Assembly (NCBI GenBank): GCA_013365325.1 | Contig: JABVXV010000010.1 | Location: 248,001 to 312,000 of the forward strand | Direction: 5' to 3' | From: Dipetalonema caudispina | Lineage: Eukaryota; Nematoda; Chromadorea; Rhabditida; Onchocercidae | DNA: 64,000 bases | Shown here: positions 24,245-39,400 of the stretch, one piece after another | Layout of the letters: each line of letters begins with the position of its first letter | Numbering within the stretch: position 1 is the stretch's first letter | The notes under the pieces: generated by a model | Seen by the model: the letters and a program-made list of their open reading frames with translations, nothing else | Database searches by the model: none | What the model was told of the DNA's origin: nothing | Program-made: the position numbers and the translations under genes

Positions 24245-27200
24245 ATGATACCACGGGAAAGACCTTATTTGGCTTTCATTTTATTATGGATACATATTGC
24301 TAGCTGTGCGAGAGGTTTCTTTTTCTTTTTTTTTCTTTTGTTTCTTCAAAATTTCTATGATATTCTAATTTAATGAGCAATTCATTAATTTAAATAGAAA
24401 GTTTCTATCAATCCATCTTGGTATTACAATTTATGGATGTATCATCTGCAATACACATTTCCTAAAAAGATTTCCAACTTAACAAATTTTTTTTTTTTTC
24501 TGCTTCAGGCAATAATTTGTTCCTATAATGAACACACTTTAACGTTTATGTGATATAAGTTTTTGCTCTATTCCGGATCAGTGAACCCAATAAAATCTAT
24601 GTCTGACTTAATTTGAAAGGATTAGACAGTGATTGCAAGCAAGCAACTAATTAATGTATTAATAATCGGTATCTTTCATAGTTCTAATCTGGAGTTCCGT
24701 TTTTCCTGCCTATATGGTGGTAATGTCTGTTTATCTTTATTTAAAACTCAAATTAAAAAAAGAAAAAAAAGAAAATACAGATCGAAATCGGAAGTAGCAG
24801 TTATAAATCCGCATGTCTATTGTCCTGTTAACCCCAATAATTCTTGCTGTTTCATCGAACAATAACCATTTTTGAGTATATTATTGCTATTGCAATGCAA
24901 TTTTGCCTTCCTTTTTTTTCGCATCAAAATTTCCCCTCTGTATCCAAAAATTGATGGATAACAAAAATTTTTGAAATTCGATCCACTTTTTTTTTTTTTT
25001 TTTGTCATTACAATGAAAATTAGTGAATTCGTGTCACATATCGGAGCCACACTTTTTTTTTTTTTTTGCATTCAGTGTAAGAGCGATTATTAAAAATTGC
25101 GGCACTCGCAGATTCACGAATTTCAAATTTTCGAATATGGCTTGGCTGATATGAGTATAACATGTGCTACGATAGTTTTAATGCATCCTCCATCATACAG
25201 TTGAAATGATTGTAATTTTTCGAAATTAATCAATTAATTCAAGTACTTCTTTCCAGCTCATCAAATATTTGGATTAATAAAGGTTAACAGCATGGAAAGC
25301 ATTTTAGTGAGGCGGTTTAGTTATACAAATATCTCCTTCTCCAATTACTACTTTGTGCATTTAATGGATGTATATTAAAGCTATTATAAGCTTCTAATAT
25401 TACATTTGCTTGCACCTGTCATAAAACCCACTTATTTGTGCATTTTAGTATCCAAGGTGAAATTCTAATCAAATGCAGATTAGGATTGCTTGAGGCTAAA
25501 TACGAGACATTTCCGGTGTAAAATTTACAAAATAAAACTGCAAGCTTTTCGATAGCAAACGATATCTTTCAATTTCTTTCTCCTTTTTTTTTTCCTTCTT
25601 TTTTTTTTTTGTTGAGGATATCCTGATCTTATAGAAGAAGTGATCATAATCAAAGCAGATGATTGATTTCTTTTCTATCAATTTAGTGGTTAGTTAAAAA
25701 TGGAAGAGAACTAGTGAGATCAATATGAAAAAAAAAAACAAATCTGGAAACATTGCACTTGATTGTTTGGCCTTAGATGATATTGATATTGGATGGCTAA
25801 ATTCATTCCCCTACTACTTCTTGATTTCCATTTTTGACCTTTTATTTTTTATAACAACCAGTCCATTATTCGCATTTATCTATTCTACCCAGTTCTTCAC
25901 CTTTCCCTGATGAAAAACAACTTAGTAGAATCTAAATTGGAGATGTTGCTTCAAAAAATATGACTTATATTTATTCAATAATAATAATGTTATTTACGAA
26001 AGCAATACATTTTGAATAAATGTCTAATATATATTATAAAATCTTACTTGTAGAACATATTGCGGACAACTTTTAACAGTATGTAAACATTGTCATAGAA
26101 GGTTATTTTCAATGACAAATCATAACGCACTATTATCACAGTATTGTTACTTTGTCCAACAAGTGACCTCCAACTGTTTCTTTTATCCATTATTCGCCGA
26201 AATTATGATTTCCATAAGATCGCTAATCATCAATAAACCTATTACACATCCAAATACTTTGGTTATTGTATCGTCAAAGATATAATGACATGAGTATTTT
26301 TCATTCTTCACATCTGAAATATTTGCATTAAATAGGTGTAACATGCATGATGGAAGAAGGATTTGAATAACCGCTAAATGCTTTTGAATTTTTTTCCATT
26401 ATTTAAAGAAGGAAATTTAAATATCTAAATATTCTAAAAAATGACAAATCTCATATCTTAGTTAATTATTTATTTTTTTTTTTGAAATTTTTAATTTTCT
26501 TTCAAATTTTAAAATTTCGTTATAGAAGATACTGTATTCTTGACAAAGCCGAAAACAGAACCCTATTATGTTACGGAAGGACAAGAAGGTCCGGTAATGG
26601 AGTGTAGCTTTGCTCCTGAATTCCGCAATCGCACTCGATATGAGCCAAGTTGGACAGTTGTAGCCGGTGATTTACCCAGGTTCGCTTATAAACTTATCTA
26701 AATGAAATATTTCGAAATTTTTTCTTCAAATTTAATAAAGATTTCTATATTTTTCAAATCATATCTCTGGATAGGTTTGATCTGTAAATCAGACAAATTG
26801 ATCAGTGGTTAGAATTTAAATAATCTATCAGAGATTCAACGATTTCATTTCAAATTTAACCATACGCTCCAGAAGAGTAGAAGAATGTTTCTTGTGTGGT
26901 ATCAGCTGATTGAGTGGTCAGAAGATGAGCTATCGGGAAAAGCATGGAAAGTGAAATTATGATACATAGAGAATTATCAAATGAAGTAAAATTCTGTGGA
27001 ATAGCGGTAGAAGTAAACAGAAGAAACGAATTGTTTAAACAGAGAAACGAATTGTTCAATTTAGTTCATTGAATCGGATGAATTAGCGGGAAAAATAGTT
27101 TCTTTTGTTTGAATAATCTTCCCAGCATTGCAGAATTTGTACATAAATTTCTGATAGTTGAGGGATTAATTTTGAAATCACTTCAGAAAATTAAGGAAAA

Positions 27201-27414
27201 GCTCATGAAATCTTAAAGTATTTGCATTTTAGGATTTATCAGGGTATATACTTAGCATGAAAGTATTTTGCTTCGGATGAAATATATTTATTTATTTATT
27301 TATTTATAGTTTCAGAAAAAATTGAAAGCAGGAAAAAAAATTAATAGAAATCCGTAAAGTTGATGAAGTTATGTTTTTTTCCTTAAATTTCATACACATT
27401 TAAAAAATTTGATC

Positions 27415-27445
<31 letters not shown>

Positions 27446-30400
27446 TTATGGTTAAATATCTCTATTCATTTTATTAGAGTGCTAATAATTAAGTTGTTTG
27501 GTAATATCCGTTGTAAAGTTATTTGAATCCGAATTATTACTTTTTTCTGAGTTGTTTGAAAAATAAAAAATTCACTAAAGGTAGAGAATGGAAATTTAGA
27601 AGTAAAAAAAATCGGAAAAAGTTTTTAATAATTTAGGCATCTTACACGTAATGGAGTATCATTTTCGAAACAACACTACGAATTATTACAAACAAGTGGC
27701 GCATATAATTTGCAAATTCGGCATGTTGTTTTTCGCCGTGATAATGGGAAATTCTTTTGCACTGTTCTCGACAAAGAATCTGGAGCACAATATACCGTAC
27801 AGGCAAATATCGTCGTCGTTGGTTCGTTTTCGTGCATGATAATTTGATTTTTTTTTTTCCAATCCTTTTAATTATAACAATCGAGATTGAAGCATGACAG
27901 TAGTAGAAAAATTCAGATTTTTATCACTCTTTGAAATTTTTTTCAATTTTTGCCAATAATAATTATCGACTGGGTAATTAATCATGACATAATCGGATCA
28001 TAGTGATCAAATGATCGAATTGATTCTTTCAACTGGTTCATGTTCAGGTTTATACCCTGGAATTTTTTACAAAGTTCGATATAATTTTCATAGATGAAGT
28101 GATTTAAAAGAAAATCTGAATTAGATCAATGAGATCCGTAGGATATCAATGATAATAATTTAAAGTTTGTAAAAGATAAGGCCTGTTATCAGCAGTATAT
28201 TACACAAGCGCGAAGAAGCACAAGCAAGCAAATACACATTCATGCGTGTGTTACATGCATTACTTATCGATGAATAATATAATGTAGTAGCAAATACTTC
28301 TTATACATTATGAATGATAGATACATTCAGTGAAGCGAAACAAATTGGCTGTGAATTGAATTTTGAGGTATGAACTGCTCCATCTCTCTGACCTCATCGT
28401 TCATTCTTCGAAGTATCTGCAACAATTCTTGTCGCCAATTGCCATTTTCTGGGGACAATTGACTGATGCATCGTCCAGCCCTCTATTGCATGAATTCCTA
28501 AAACTCGTATAACATACGTCGTAGTGAAATGAATTAACCGTCAAAGGGTTTCAACTGACAGGAAAATACGATTCATCCTATGACTGCATAGGTTCCATTA
28601 AAATTAAGTTTCAATATTATTACCGGTAGTACAGGCTAAAATGATCGCGTATAAATAATTGTACAGAATGGAATACAGTTTCCAAATTTATTTTTAAAAC
28701 TGTTTAAAGTCTCAATTTCCTAATTATATATATATATATATATATATTTCAAGTCACGAAAATTTTTCTTTCTCATTGATTTTTTCGGAAAAATGAATCA
28801 GACAATGAAGCAAAGGGTTCTTGATTCCGAAGCAGATCAAAATCATAAATCATGTAATAAATTCGTTTTTTTTGTGCCATTTCCATGCTGCACCAAAAAG
28901 ATAGAAATCTCGTTTGCAGAAGAAAATTGTATCAGATAACAATCTTGATTATCATCATTCACTTTTTTGTTCATTGTTCCTTTTTTCTGTCAAAGATTAG
29001 ATAACAAAATATTTCGAAGTGTGCCGGTAAATTTGCTAATACAATAACATGGTAATAAGACAGAATTTGTTGTCACAATAAAAGTTCAAATGAATCGATT
29101 TAACTGATATTTGAGTTTGATTCATTGTTATTTGCTCTCCATTTAGATCGCTGCCATTAGCATAAGATATTTGAATATTATGATACTGTAGCACCTTTGG
29201 AGATGGAGAAGTGACATCTACTTTTGAAGAGATGCTTGATATGATTGTTCTTTCTTTGATGTGTCGAAGGTCTTTTAGGGAACAAACAAAAGAACCGTTC
29301 GACCGGCACTTCATTACGCGATAAAATTGAGAAACTTAATACTAATAAGGGAAATAACTTTAGCTGATATAATTTTAGCTTTCTGTAGAAAAATTTGGTA
29401 CGAAATTTTGGAATTTTATGGAACTTTTTAACGGAAATATGTTTTCCTTTTAAGTGTTTGAAAATGTTGGAGAATGCATGAAGTGAAGGGAGCAAAAAAG
29501 AAATAGAAATCTCCGTAGAAATAAAATGAAGTTGAACTGTGAAACGAAAGATTTTAAAATGTTCAATATTGCTTATTTAATTATGCGCATAATATTCCTT
29601 TCAATTGGAAATGATTTTAAATAGTAAGTTCCTGGTTACTTGTAATTGCAAGAAGTAATATCATAGTACCCCCCTCATTCTCGTCTTTATTTGTTAGCTG
29701 GCTAGACATTTACATAAATGTTTGGCAATCGAATTTTTAAGTTAGAATATCTAAAAGTGTTTTTTGAGTGTAGAAAAAGACAGAAACTATATCAAATGGG
29801 ATTTTTTTATTGGAACATTTTGTTAGTTTAAACTTCAAGTCACCAGCTGTATAGTTTCGTAGTGCTGACTCCAAGAAGGTATATATTGAAGGTTAAAAGG
29901 TGAAATTTAGCTGTAACAAAACTTCAGAAGTCGATCGCAAATAAGCATGTAATCAGTATAGAGGTCATTGTATTTACAACCCATCAAAGACAAATGTTGA
30001 GCCGCAATGTTTGTTTGCTAATAGTACGGTTCGCAGCACCTTGGTCATCCGAATTACCCACTTGTATATCCATTTTGTCAACATTAAAGCCAACCCATTA
30101 ATGAAAAGTTCCTTTTATATTTTGCTTATTACATTTTAACGGGGACCCACCAAATCGGACCAATTGATTATCATTTTAGCTTGAAAAGATTTCATCATCA
30201 TATATACCAATAATACAACAAATTCCAGCAGTTTATATTTAGTCAATCTATTAGGCTTAATGAGAAAAGAGAGATTTGATATTATTTAAATTTGTATGGA
30301 TGTCAGGTTAACTGTGACATTATAGGACGATTTTCTAAAAGTTTTTATTGTGACATCGATGGAGAGAGAGAGAGAGATATTTAATGCTAGATAAGGAAGA

Positions 30401-33400
30401 TTATTATCGTTGAGAAAATGTAGGGATCATTACTCAAGTACCATCACTATCACCACAATTTTTACAACCATTGATGATACATATTGTATAGATAAGTGGA
30501 AATGTATAAAACATGAGCATAATTTTAGATAATGAAATGATGAATTAATGTAGGATTGAAATTGTTTATTAACATTGCTTATTATTGTGCTCTTTCTTAT
30601 TATCCTCGTTTCTTTTTAATGCTGGTAAAGGAATTTTTAAAGGTTGTCATCTTTCTGTATCTGTGTCATAGATCTTTTCAAATACGGTCATTTGAGCGCA
30701 TTCCATTTTATGCAAAAACAGGTGTGCTGATAATGCCAATAATTATATGGTCAAGTATGGAGAAAGGAATACTGGAAGGAGGTTCATTCTCCGTGAAATG
30801 ATCATCTTCAGTTGTTAGTAAGAGAAGGATAAAAGGATTCTTTCATGGATTGCCCTAGAATGAAATGTAGAAAGAGGATTAGATATTACACTAAAATATG
30901 CCGGTATGCCAATCATAGACTTAGCATTATTAAAAGATGAATTTTGAAAAAGAGAAAGTGGGAGGACTGGTTTCTTTAATTCGTCCGATTTAAGGAAGAT
31001 TTTGAAAGGCCAGATTAAAAACTAATTTTCTATATTCTTCGGTCATGAAAAACAGGTTGAAAATATTTTATTAGTCTAAGAGAAAAATTGAGGAATGCCA
31101 AATATATTTTTTGGAAAAAAAAATTCCTCTGATATTTTGGAATGTAAAATATCAATTACCGCAACTCAAATAGTATCATTTATTCCAAAAGTTGCTTACA
31201 CAACACCTATCTGAAGACGTTGTTTTTTCCAGAACATTTGAATTTTCGGATCTTCCAAACTCTCTCCCACTGTTGCTTTTTATTTTTAAGGATAAAAGAG
31301 TCTTGTGGAGATAGTTGGATTTTTAAGGTTATGATTACCGTAGGAAACAAGAAAAGACAGATGTCTATTATTGAACTTTCTCCAACATAGGTAACATGGA
31401 ATCATTATACTTTTTTGAAAAGAACATCTGGAGAGCAAACCCAGATCGATGCCCTTTTATAGGGTCAAGCTTTCTTTTTTTTGACAAAGATGCCGAATGA
31501 CCTTTAACATATGATAATAGTAATTAATTATACCTGCTCGTCAAACAGAAATAAATTCCCAACGGGGTCGTCATTTATGCAGCAGTTAAAGTTTTATTTG
31601 CTCAGTTAGTTAGTTTATAAGTGTTTAAAAACTTTTTATTCATTAATTGTGAATTTATACACCAATCAGTTAACCAGTGCACAACGTGAGTTAGTATCTA
31701 AAAGATAATCTTTCATTGAAGCAATTCATCTTGAAATTATTTTAGTGGAGCCGGAAAAGCCAGTAATCACTCGGCAGCCATCCGGAGCAGTTGAAGAAGG
31801 TGAACTGATAACGATTGAATGCCAAACAACAGGTGGTAATCCACCACCTTCATTTGTATGGGTTTTCAGTAATCGATCTGTGGTACCCGAAGAATGGTAC
31901 CATGTGAGATCATCTATTTCACCCGATCGACCATCCGTATCCATTCTTCAGTAAGTCGTACTTTTAACAATTGTTAAGAATTTTATAATGAAATTGAATA
32001 TGTCCCTATTATTGTCGACCTTCACATCCTCGTATCAACTTTCATGGACAAAAATTTAATTGTAGATGGCGAGTAAATGCAGAGGACAATGAAGCTTATT
32101 TGAATTGTCAGATTTGGAATGAAGCATTGCCGAAGGGTGAGCATAAAGACGCCAGCACAACTCGTTTAAATGCAAGTTACTCTTTTCCTAATTTAAAAAA
32201 TTACGAATATCTCTAAAAAGAAATAAATTCACTTCATTCATTGAAAAAATACTTCTCTAGAAGTGATAATTTAGCATATATCACACTATTAAACAACATC
32301 TCATAATTACTTCGACTTTCAATGCCATGCATTCAGTGTTATATGATACAGTCGTATGTGTACTGAACTACGCAGGTAATATCCATTCTAAACTGTTTGC
32401 TTCCGGTTCCGTCTAGTCATGTTTATCGCATAAATTTATTAGTTTAGATTGGTTGAATATTTGGAAATAATTTTAGTAATGTTTTTGTTGCGATATTTGA
32501 TATCATTCTTTGTATTTATTTGTTAGAAAAGATTATTAGTATGATCAGTAATGGTGATAATATCTATATCTCATTAATTCCCAAGTTCTTCATCATGGCT
32601 CATAAATCCCAGTTCTAAAACACTCCTCGAAAACATTTGATGGGTGAAACCGTTGTGCATATGACTCATGTGATCGTAATAATCTAATCGAACTATCAGT
32701 AGTTGCAATGTCGACATATTCTTAAGGTCAATAACATATATTATGTAACATACTGCTCTCATTTATTTTTCATTTGTACAATCAAACGACCCTGAAATAA
32801 TATCATCGTCTAATAGTGACCGTTAATCTATAAGTGTCCGATACATGATTAACATGAAGCAGCAAATATAAATATAAGATATGAAGAGGGATCAATTTCA
32901 AAATTCTCAGTTCCGCTGGATAAACTAAATGTTTTCTCAAACTTTAAAGCGAGACTGAAAGGAATTTCGAATAAACTTAAATCTATTTAAGTGTTAAACT
33001 GTCAGTGTATTAATTTTAATTTAGTGAAAACTAATTTAAATGTTTTCATATAAATTAATTTTGAAGTTAATCATACTGACAACTTAACCAGCAAATAGAC
33101 TTAATTACAGATGGTGTAATTTTAGGATAAATAATTGTAATAATCAGTAGAGAATCCTTAGTGCTTTTCGCTAACTTTTTTTTTTTTAAAAAAAAAGAAG
33201 TTTCATATTCTATTGGTTTTTAAAAAAATGTTGAATAGCTATGCTTACTGTCTAGCTCATTGTAACACGAATACGCACTTTCTTAATTATCATTGTTGCT
33301 TTTAAGGTATTGTATGGACCACGCGTTCACGTTGGTCCAGTGCATAATTATAACGTGGAAGAAGGAGAACGTGTAGAACTCACGTGTTCAGCAAATGGTA

Positions 33401-36400
33401 ATCCTACTCCGTCACAGTTCGAATGGTACCATGTCGCTAGCGGTAAATTGAATTTGTGTTTTTATTTTTATTATTATTTATTACTGATTATAACTTATAC
33501 GCAGATACCTTTGATTTATACCATCGACAGATAAAATGATACCAAAATCAGGCTTGTAATATCGTTTGGATTGCATGATGAATTGTCAAAAATTCTTCCT
33601 GTATTGCTGGGTTATCGCTTATTGCTCTTCCTTCAATTATCACTTGTCATTTTTTTTAAACTTTTTCTTTTTTAGGTGAACGTTTTGCCGGAACAAACTG
33701 GCAATTCTTAGCTGAACGAAAGCATAACGGTGATTTCCGGTGCACGGCAACAAATTCTATCGAAAGTGGTGCTGACAAATTAACGCTGAATGTTCAGTAT
33801 GGACCGATTGTTAAAGTTAAAGTGAGTAGTTGTAAATATTTTCTACACATAAATCATCTGGCAGTGTAATTATTGCACGTTAAATATGCCGTAAACGTGA
33901 TTGTTCGAGATTTCTTACAATATAAGATGTAAAACCATCTTGGTATTGCACTTGTTGACTAAATTTTCAATACTTTGTTCCTAGTTTATTTATTAAATTA
34001 AATCAAATTGTTTCTTTTTTTTTTTTTTCTTTTTAAGGAACGGATAAATCCTGCAGAGGGCGATGCGATAACGTTAGAGTGCGCAGTTGATGCTAATCCA
34101 CCAGCTAATTCAATTGTTTGGTCTGGACCAAATGATATTGTTCATGAAGGATCAACCTACAAAATTGATTCCATACAAAGGTCAGTTCATTTAAAGTGAG
34201 AATGTTTGGGAAAATTTTAGTTGAATGATTAGTTATTGTAAAACTACTCAATTTTGAGTAGAACTTTTATCACTCTCATGTTTAGAACACATTCTGGCAA
34301 CTACACGTGTACAGCGATCAACGCGTTAACGGTTCACAATGCGAAATCAGGATCAGTAACACGGACGGGTCAAGCATTTACTGTTATTGATGTGATTTTT
34401 TTTCCATTCATCCATTAAAAAAAAAAAAAAGAAAAATTATGCATAGTAGGAGAAGTCTAAAATACGAATTTGTGAAGATTGTTTGAATTTGACTTCTAAT
34501 TTTTCTCGAATTCAATTTCTGTTTTCCTTGAATGGCTAATTTCTAGAAATTAAGATTTCTGAGCCTTTAGGCTTTAAAAATCATGACTTTGAAATTTTTG
34601 AAAAACAAATTAATTTCCATCTCTTAGTCTGTGTAATGTTAGATCTGCAAGTGTTACAGGTATTACGCCGGCCAGGAGAAGCAGTAATAACGGCTTCCAG
34701 TACCGTGATTGCAGTTGGGGGTGAAACAACATTGAGGTGTACAGCCGTTGAAGTAGGCAGTCCAGAAGCGGAATATCGTTGGTTGACACCATCCTCCTCT
34801 GGCATTTACGGAGAACGAAAAACTCCCATTTACACCCTTGAACGTGCTACCCTGGCTGATAATGGTGATTATCGATGTATGCCCTTTAATAGAATCGGTG
34901 ACGGAGTGGAAGGAGTTTTGACGATACAGGTTAGTGAGATTCAGCATGATGAAATTTTAATGCTTCGAAATCATGTTCATCTATAGATTTTGTACAGAAA
35001 TACGATAAAACAAGTAAACGACAAAAACAAAAATTGACGCAAAGAACTTTTGACCTATTAAGTATTTCTAGTTCGGATTTACTCAAGTTGAAATTTGGAA
35101 TGTAGCAAATATTAGCTGAATTCTTTTGAAATAAACTACCTCTTGTAGATTTACATCTTTGTAACCACTAATTTGATTGACATATAAACAGGCACTTTGT
35201 GGTTATGTTACCTTTTGGATACCATAAAACCTTACAGTATTTAGAAAATTAATTGTTTAACACATTAAACGCGTTAACCTGACAATAATGGACATTGCTC
35301 ATAGTGCATCTTTTTAATATTTATAAATATGAAATAATTTAGGTGGTTGAACCATCACGAATAATTCGCCCACTGCCGGAAAGTCTCATTTTCAACACTG
35401 GTGAAACATCGGTCACTTTGAGATGCGAAGCACAAGGCTATCCAGCTCCACAGTTTCAGTGGCTCAAAGATGGACAAGTAATTAACAAGAGAGATAGCAA
35501 TTCTCACTGGTTGATCAGTTCAGAGCAACATCCAAACGAGTTAGCAAATCATATTAATTTGTAACTTATAATTCATTTTGAAAATTCTGAAGAAATTAAT
35601 TTAAGTTAGCAAATCTAAAACAACTGTTAAACATCCATTTCTTTTTCAGCTGTCCGAAAAATGATTTCTGCTCCATCAGAATGATTGCCTTTTTGAATTT
35701 CCTACAACCGTTGGCATGGAATGATAAGGGCAATTACTCGTGCAAATCCAGCAATGGTTTGGAGAAGTTTGTAACCAGTTCGATGACACTTAGCGTAATA
35801 CATGGACCTGTGATACTTAACGAACGATATCCAAGCGATGCTTTGGCTGCTGCAGATGTTGGCTCTATTGTAAGTCTACAATTCTGCACACAGATCATAT
35901 TTATAAGGAATTGAAATTTGAAATTTCTTGTTTTGATGCACTAACAAGTACAATGAAGATATATTTGTTTTAAGAGGTGACCGATAATTTGCTCTAAACG
36001 CAAAATTTGATAGTTAATATTTCAAAAATCAATGTAATATGTTTAAATATTTATAATACCTATGAAGATTCATCCAAAAAACACACCTGGAAATAAATTC
36101 ATTTAGGCAAGGATAATATGCCATGTATCAGCACGTCCTGAACCAGAATTTGTATGGCTCCGAAATGGAAGTGAAGTACGTGATGGGCAATCTCGATATG
36201 TCGTGCGTAACATTCGTCTAAATGATAAAATAGATGAGTTTCAGTCGATTCTCGAAATTGCTGATTCTATGATCTACGATCATGGACCATACATTTGTCG
36301 GGCCAGTAATGGAAACGGACAAAAGGAAGAATTGGTTATCAAATTGCAGACAAAGAGTGAGCTCAATTTTTGGAATGAAATTTAGGACATTGAAATTTAC

Positions 36401-39400
36401 AACATGACTAAATAATTGCGTGGAAAAAAATGTGAGAATAAAGGCCTCAAAAAGTTGACTTTTCTGGATAAAATTTCTTTAATTTTCACGTACCGTGTCG
36501 ATTATTATTTGGAGAGTGATACATGATTTGATGTAGTTCACCTTTCATATTCATCATCAGGTACTGCAAAGCAATACACCGTAGAAGAGCTATCATCAGA
36601 AGCAAAGCATACAGAAGTCAAGGAGTTATTAATCACTAATTTACGTTAGAACAATGTAATTCAATAGTGAAGGTATACTGTACTCTAGGCAAGCCACAAG
36701 CTCCACGTGACCTTCAGTTGATATCTTCATTACCTACTTCACTATTTATTGGTTGGCGTCCAAGTTTTGACGGTGGCGAAGAACAAAGCTTCCAGCTGGA
36801 ATATCGTAAAGTGAATCCGACGAAAGGGATTCCTGATTCAACGGAACCCGTAGCGATTTACATTGATGGTCGTAACGCATCCTATCTTACTTTATATGAA
36901 GTAAATATACCTTATATTTTGGAAGATTTCTGATGAAAAATAACTTGATTGTTGATTGCATTTAATCTTAGCAACATAATATAGTCGTAATTTTGGGAGG
37001 GATTGTTACAATTCATATTTAAAAAGAGAAAATTGAACTAAGTGAATAAGGAAACTTGAAGATCTCAAATTGCAGAACTAAATTATACGAACAGGATGAT
37101 CTAGGAAATATCCTTACTAGAATAAAAATTATTATATATGATAGGAAACTAAGGAATCAACTTCTTGGGGAGACATGGGTTACTGTCGTAGATTTCTAAG
37201 TTTAGAAAGCTGCCGGACATTATATTGGGTCAAATTATTTCAGGAAGATGAAATTAATCATCGGTCAAGGCGAGCTTTCTCCTCGATTGCTTATATGGTT
37301 TACAACATCAGTTATCTTAATCCATTGAGTACGTACTGGTTTCGAGTTCGTGCTCGAAATTTAGTTGGTAGTAGTGACTGGACTCCGGTCACAACGGCAA
37401 CCACATCGGATGTACGAGAATGCGCAGCAATACCTCGACCATTAACTCTCTATTACAATAGCGCTCAGCAGAAAATTGATTTCGAGGTAGTAATTACCGG
37501 ATTTGATATGAAATTTAAAAACCAAATAATGCTAATTAAATTTACAATCCATTTAACTCTGATAACTTTCCCGTTTTCAGTGATTTCCATTTCACCAAAG
37601 TCTTACTTATCGTTTTGAAAATAGAATAGGAAAAAGAACTAGGGAAATAAAGATTGGCTTATCTAATATTATCTACAACATTAATGAATAAGCGTTAAAT
37701 TGACGTGCTGAAATTGCTTACTTCATTTTCTTTCGCATTGTAACTAATTTTCTTTTTTTTTTAGACAAAGCAATTAAATGACGATTTATGCGTTTTGCTA
37801 CTATTTGCAACAGGCAAAAATGGACAGAATATTGGAAGTGGAATTGAGGGGGAAGAACTGAGTGCAAACTGGCGTGCTATGGACTGTTTTGATCAGACTC
37901 CGATCTATGATGTACCATCTGCTGATTATTTGAAAGCTCGCTTGTGTCATAAGCTAAATCTTGCTAATTGCTCAGCTGCTTCAGAAATCATAGGTTAGCT
38001 TCGTTTTACAAGGAATTTCTTTTGGTAGAGAATTTTATGAGAACTAAAAAACTTACAAGTGGTAAGAAATATATGAGAAATCCATGATTACTTAGTTATT
38101 CATCTTGTGGTGATAATTCTACTATGTATTAGACATAGTCATATATGAACTTTGAATATAAGATATCAAGCTATTTTGTCCAGTGTCCCTAACGATCATC
38201 AGTAGTTCATCCGATTGGAAATTCAGCGAATGATGGCAGAAAATCTTCGCCGTTGACTTTTACAGCAATTTAGTCAAGTATTATTCTCAAAAATGATCAT
38301 TTCTCTAATTTTACTTACGATATCTTTACTGATGTATGTGTGGTGAATTGGTTACGTGCCGCTACGTGGCGCACCATTTCGTGTTCGGACCCGCACTGGG
38401 TCGACCTCCTTTGCTAGCTGCTGATGATGTCTTTGATAGGAAGAGACATAGCTCTTGGGGCTCTGACTGATAATGTTTATACAAGCCTGAAGCAGCGATC
38501 CTAGCGAAATCATGGGCGGATCGGTGTTGTCTCTTTCCACCTATAACAGGTTGTTTTAATTGGGTATACTTTTCAGTCTCGTCAAATCTTCTAGCATCTG
38601 GATGGATGTACATGATACCGCTAGGTGCTGTAGTACTTTTCCTGTTGTTTACACTTTGCTTCATCATCATCTGTTGTCAGATACGGCGAACATTTAATCC
38701 TAAGAGTAAGAAAGAGAAGAATTTTACCAGTAATGAAAGGTATGATTTATAGCACTTTAAAATATTTGAGATTTTCACTTTAGATTTATTGTTTCTCTGT
38801 ACGCACTCTGGATTACTTAAGATCTTAATAAGTCTAGTTATACTTTTAAAATTGTTAAACTTTCGTAAGATGAACTTTTTGCAGAAGAAATGATGCTAGT
38901 GCACCACTGTCGCAGTCAAATACCAAAAATACTTTAGTTCACGGATCTCAAACTGATAGCGGCATTTTCACTCTTGGTTCAACTCCCAATACTAACAAAT
39001 CAAATGGGCAACCAGCTCAGAGTACTCAAGGATTCCCCACGTAAATTTACTATTATTTACTTTTTAGTATGCAAATACGACTAATATGGTGTACAACTCA
39101 CAGAAATTATTTCAGAAGGATTGGTACAGTTCCCGATCAATGGAATACAAATGTAGAACCATTTACATACAGCAGTGATCCATATCTTCAAGAATATAGC
39201 ACACAGTATCAAATTTCTCCCTCTTTACAAGATAACAAATATGATGGTTTTATAGATGGGTAAGTCATGTTTACTTCAGATTCTTCTATTTGTGTGATTG
39301 TTTTAAATTCAGTTTCTACTTTATCCTGTTAACTTAGCTATTATTACTGGCTATGTGAGTTATTTGAGCGATAGTTTTTGAAGTACAAAGCACTTTAATT

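Larger units (their letters stand above)
27822..31745 (+). other. Intron 3 of the nephrin-like gene (3.9 kb)
   Basis: The longest intron of the gene, between Ig1 and Ig2. It carries (TA)11 at 28725-28747 and (GA)8 at 30362-30377. Two overlapping minus-strand ORFs lie at 29036-29314 and 29178-29495. A large intron here could hold regulatory sequence, but none can be recognised. Confidence 0.6.

Noticed and set aside
24817..25071. Lysine-rich minus-strand ORF
   Set aside because: Openness comes from two poly-T tracts read as AAA codons; it lies inside intron 1.
31726..31944. Minus-strand ORF opposite the Ig2 exon
   Set aside because: Shadow of the + strand exon 31746-31950, whose splice phases and Ig residues are clear.
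34581..34947. Three minus-strand ORFs opposite Ig5
   Set aside because: Antisense shadows of exon 34660-34929.
38352..38670. Minus-strand ORFs opposite the transmembrane exon
   Set aside because: Partly shadow of exon 38577-38739; no splice signals or family resemblance on the minus strand.
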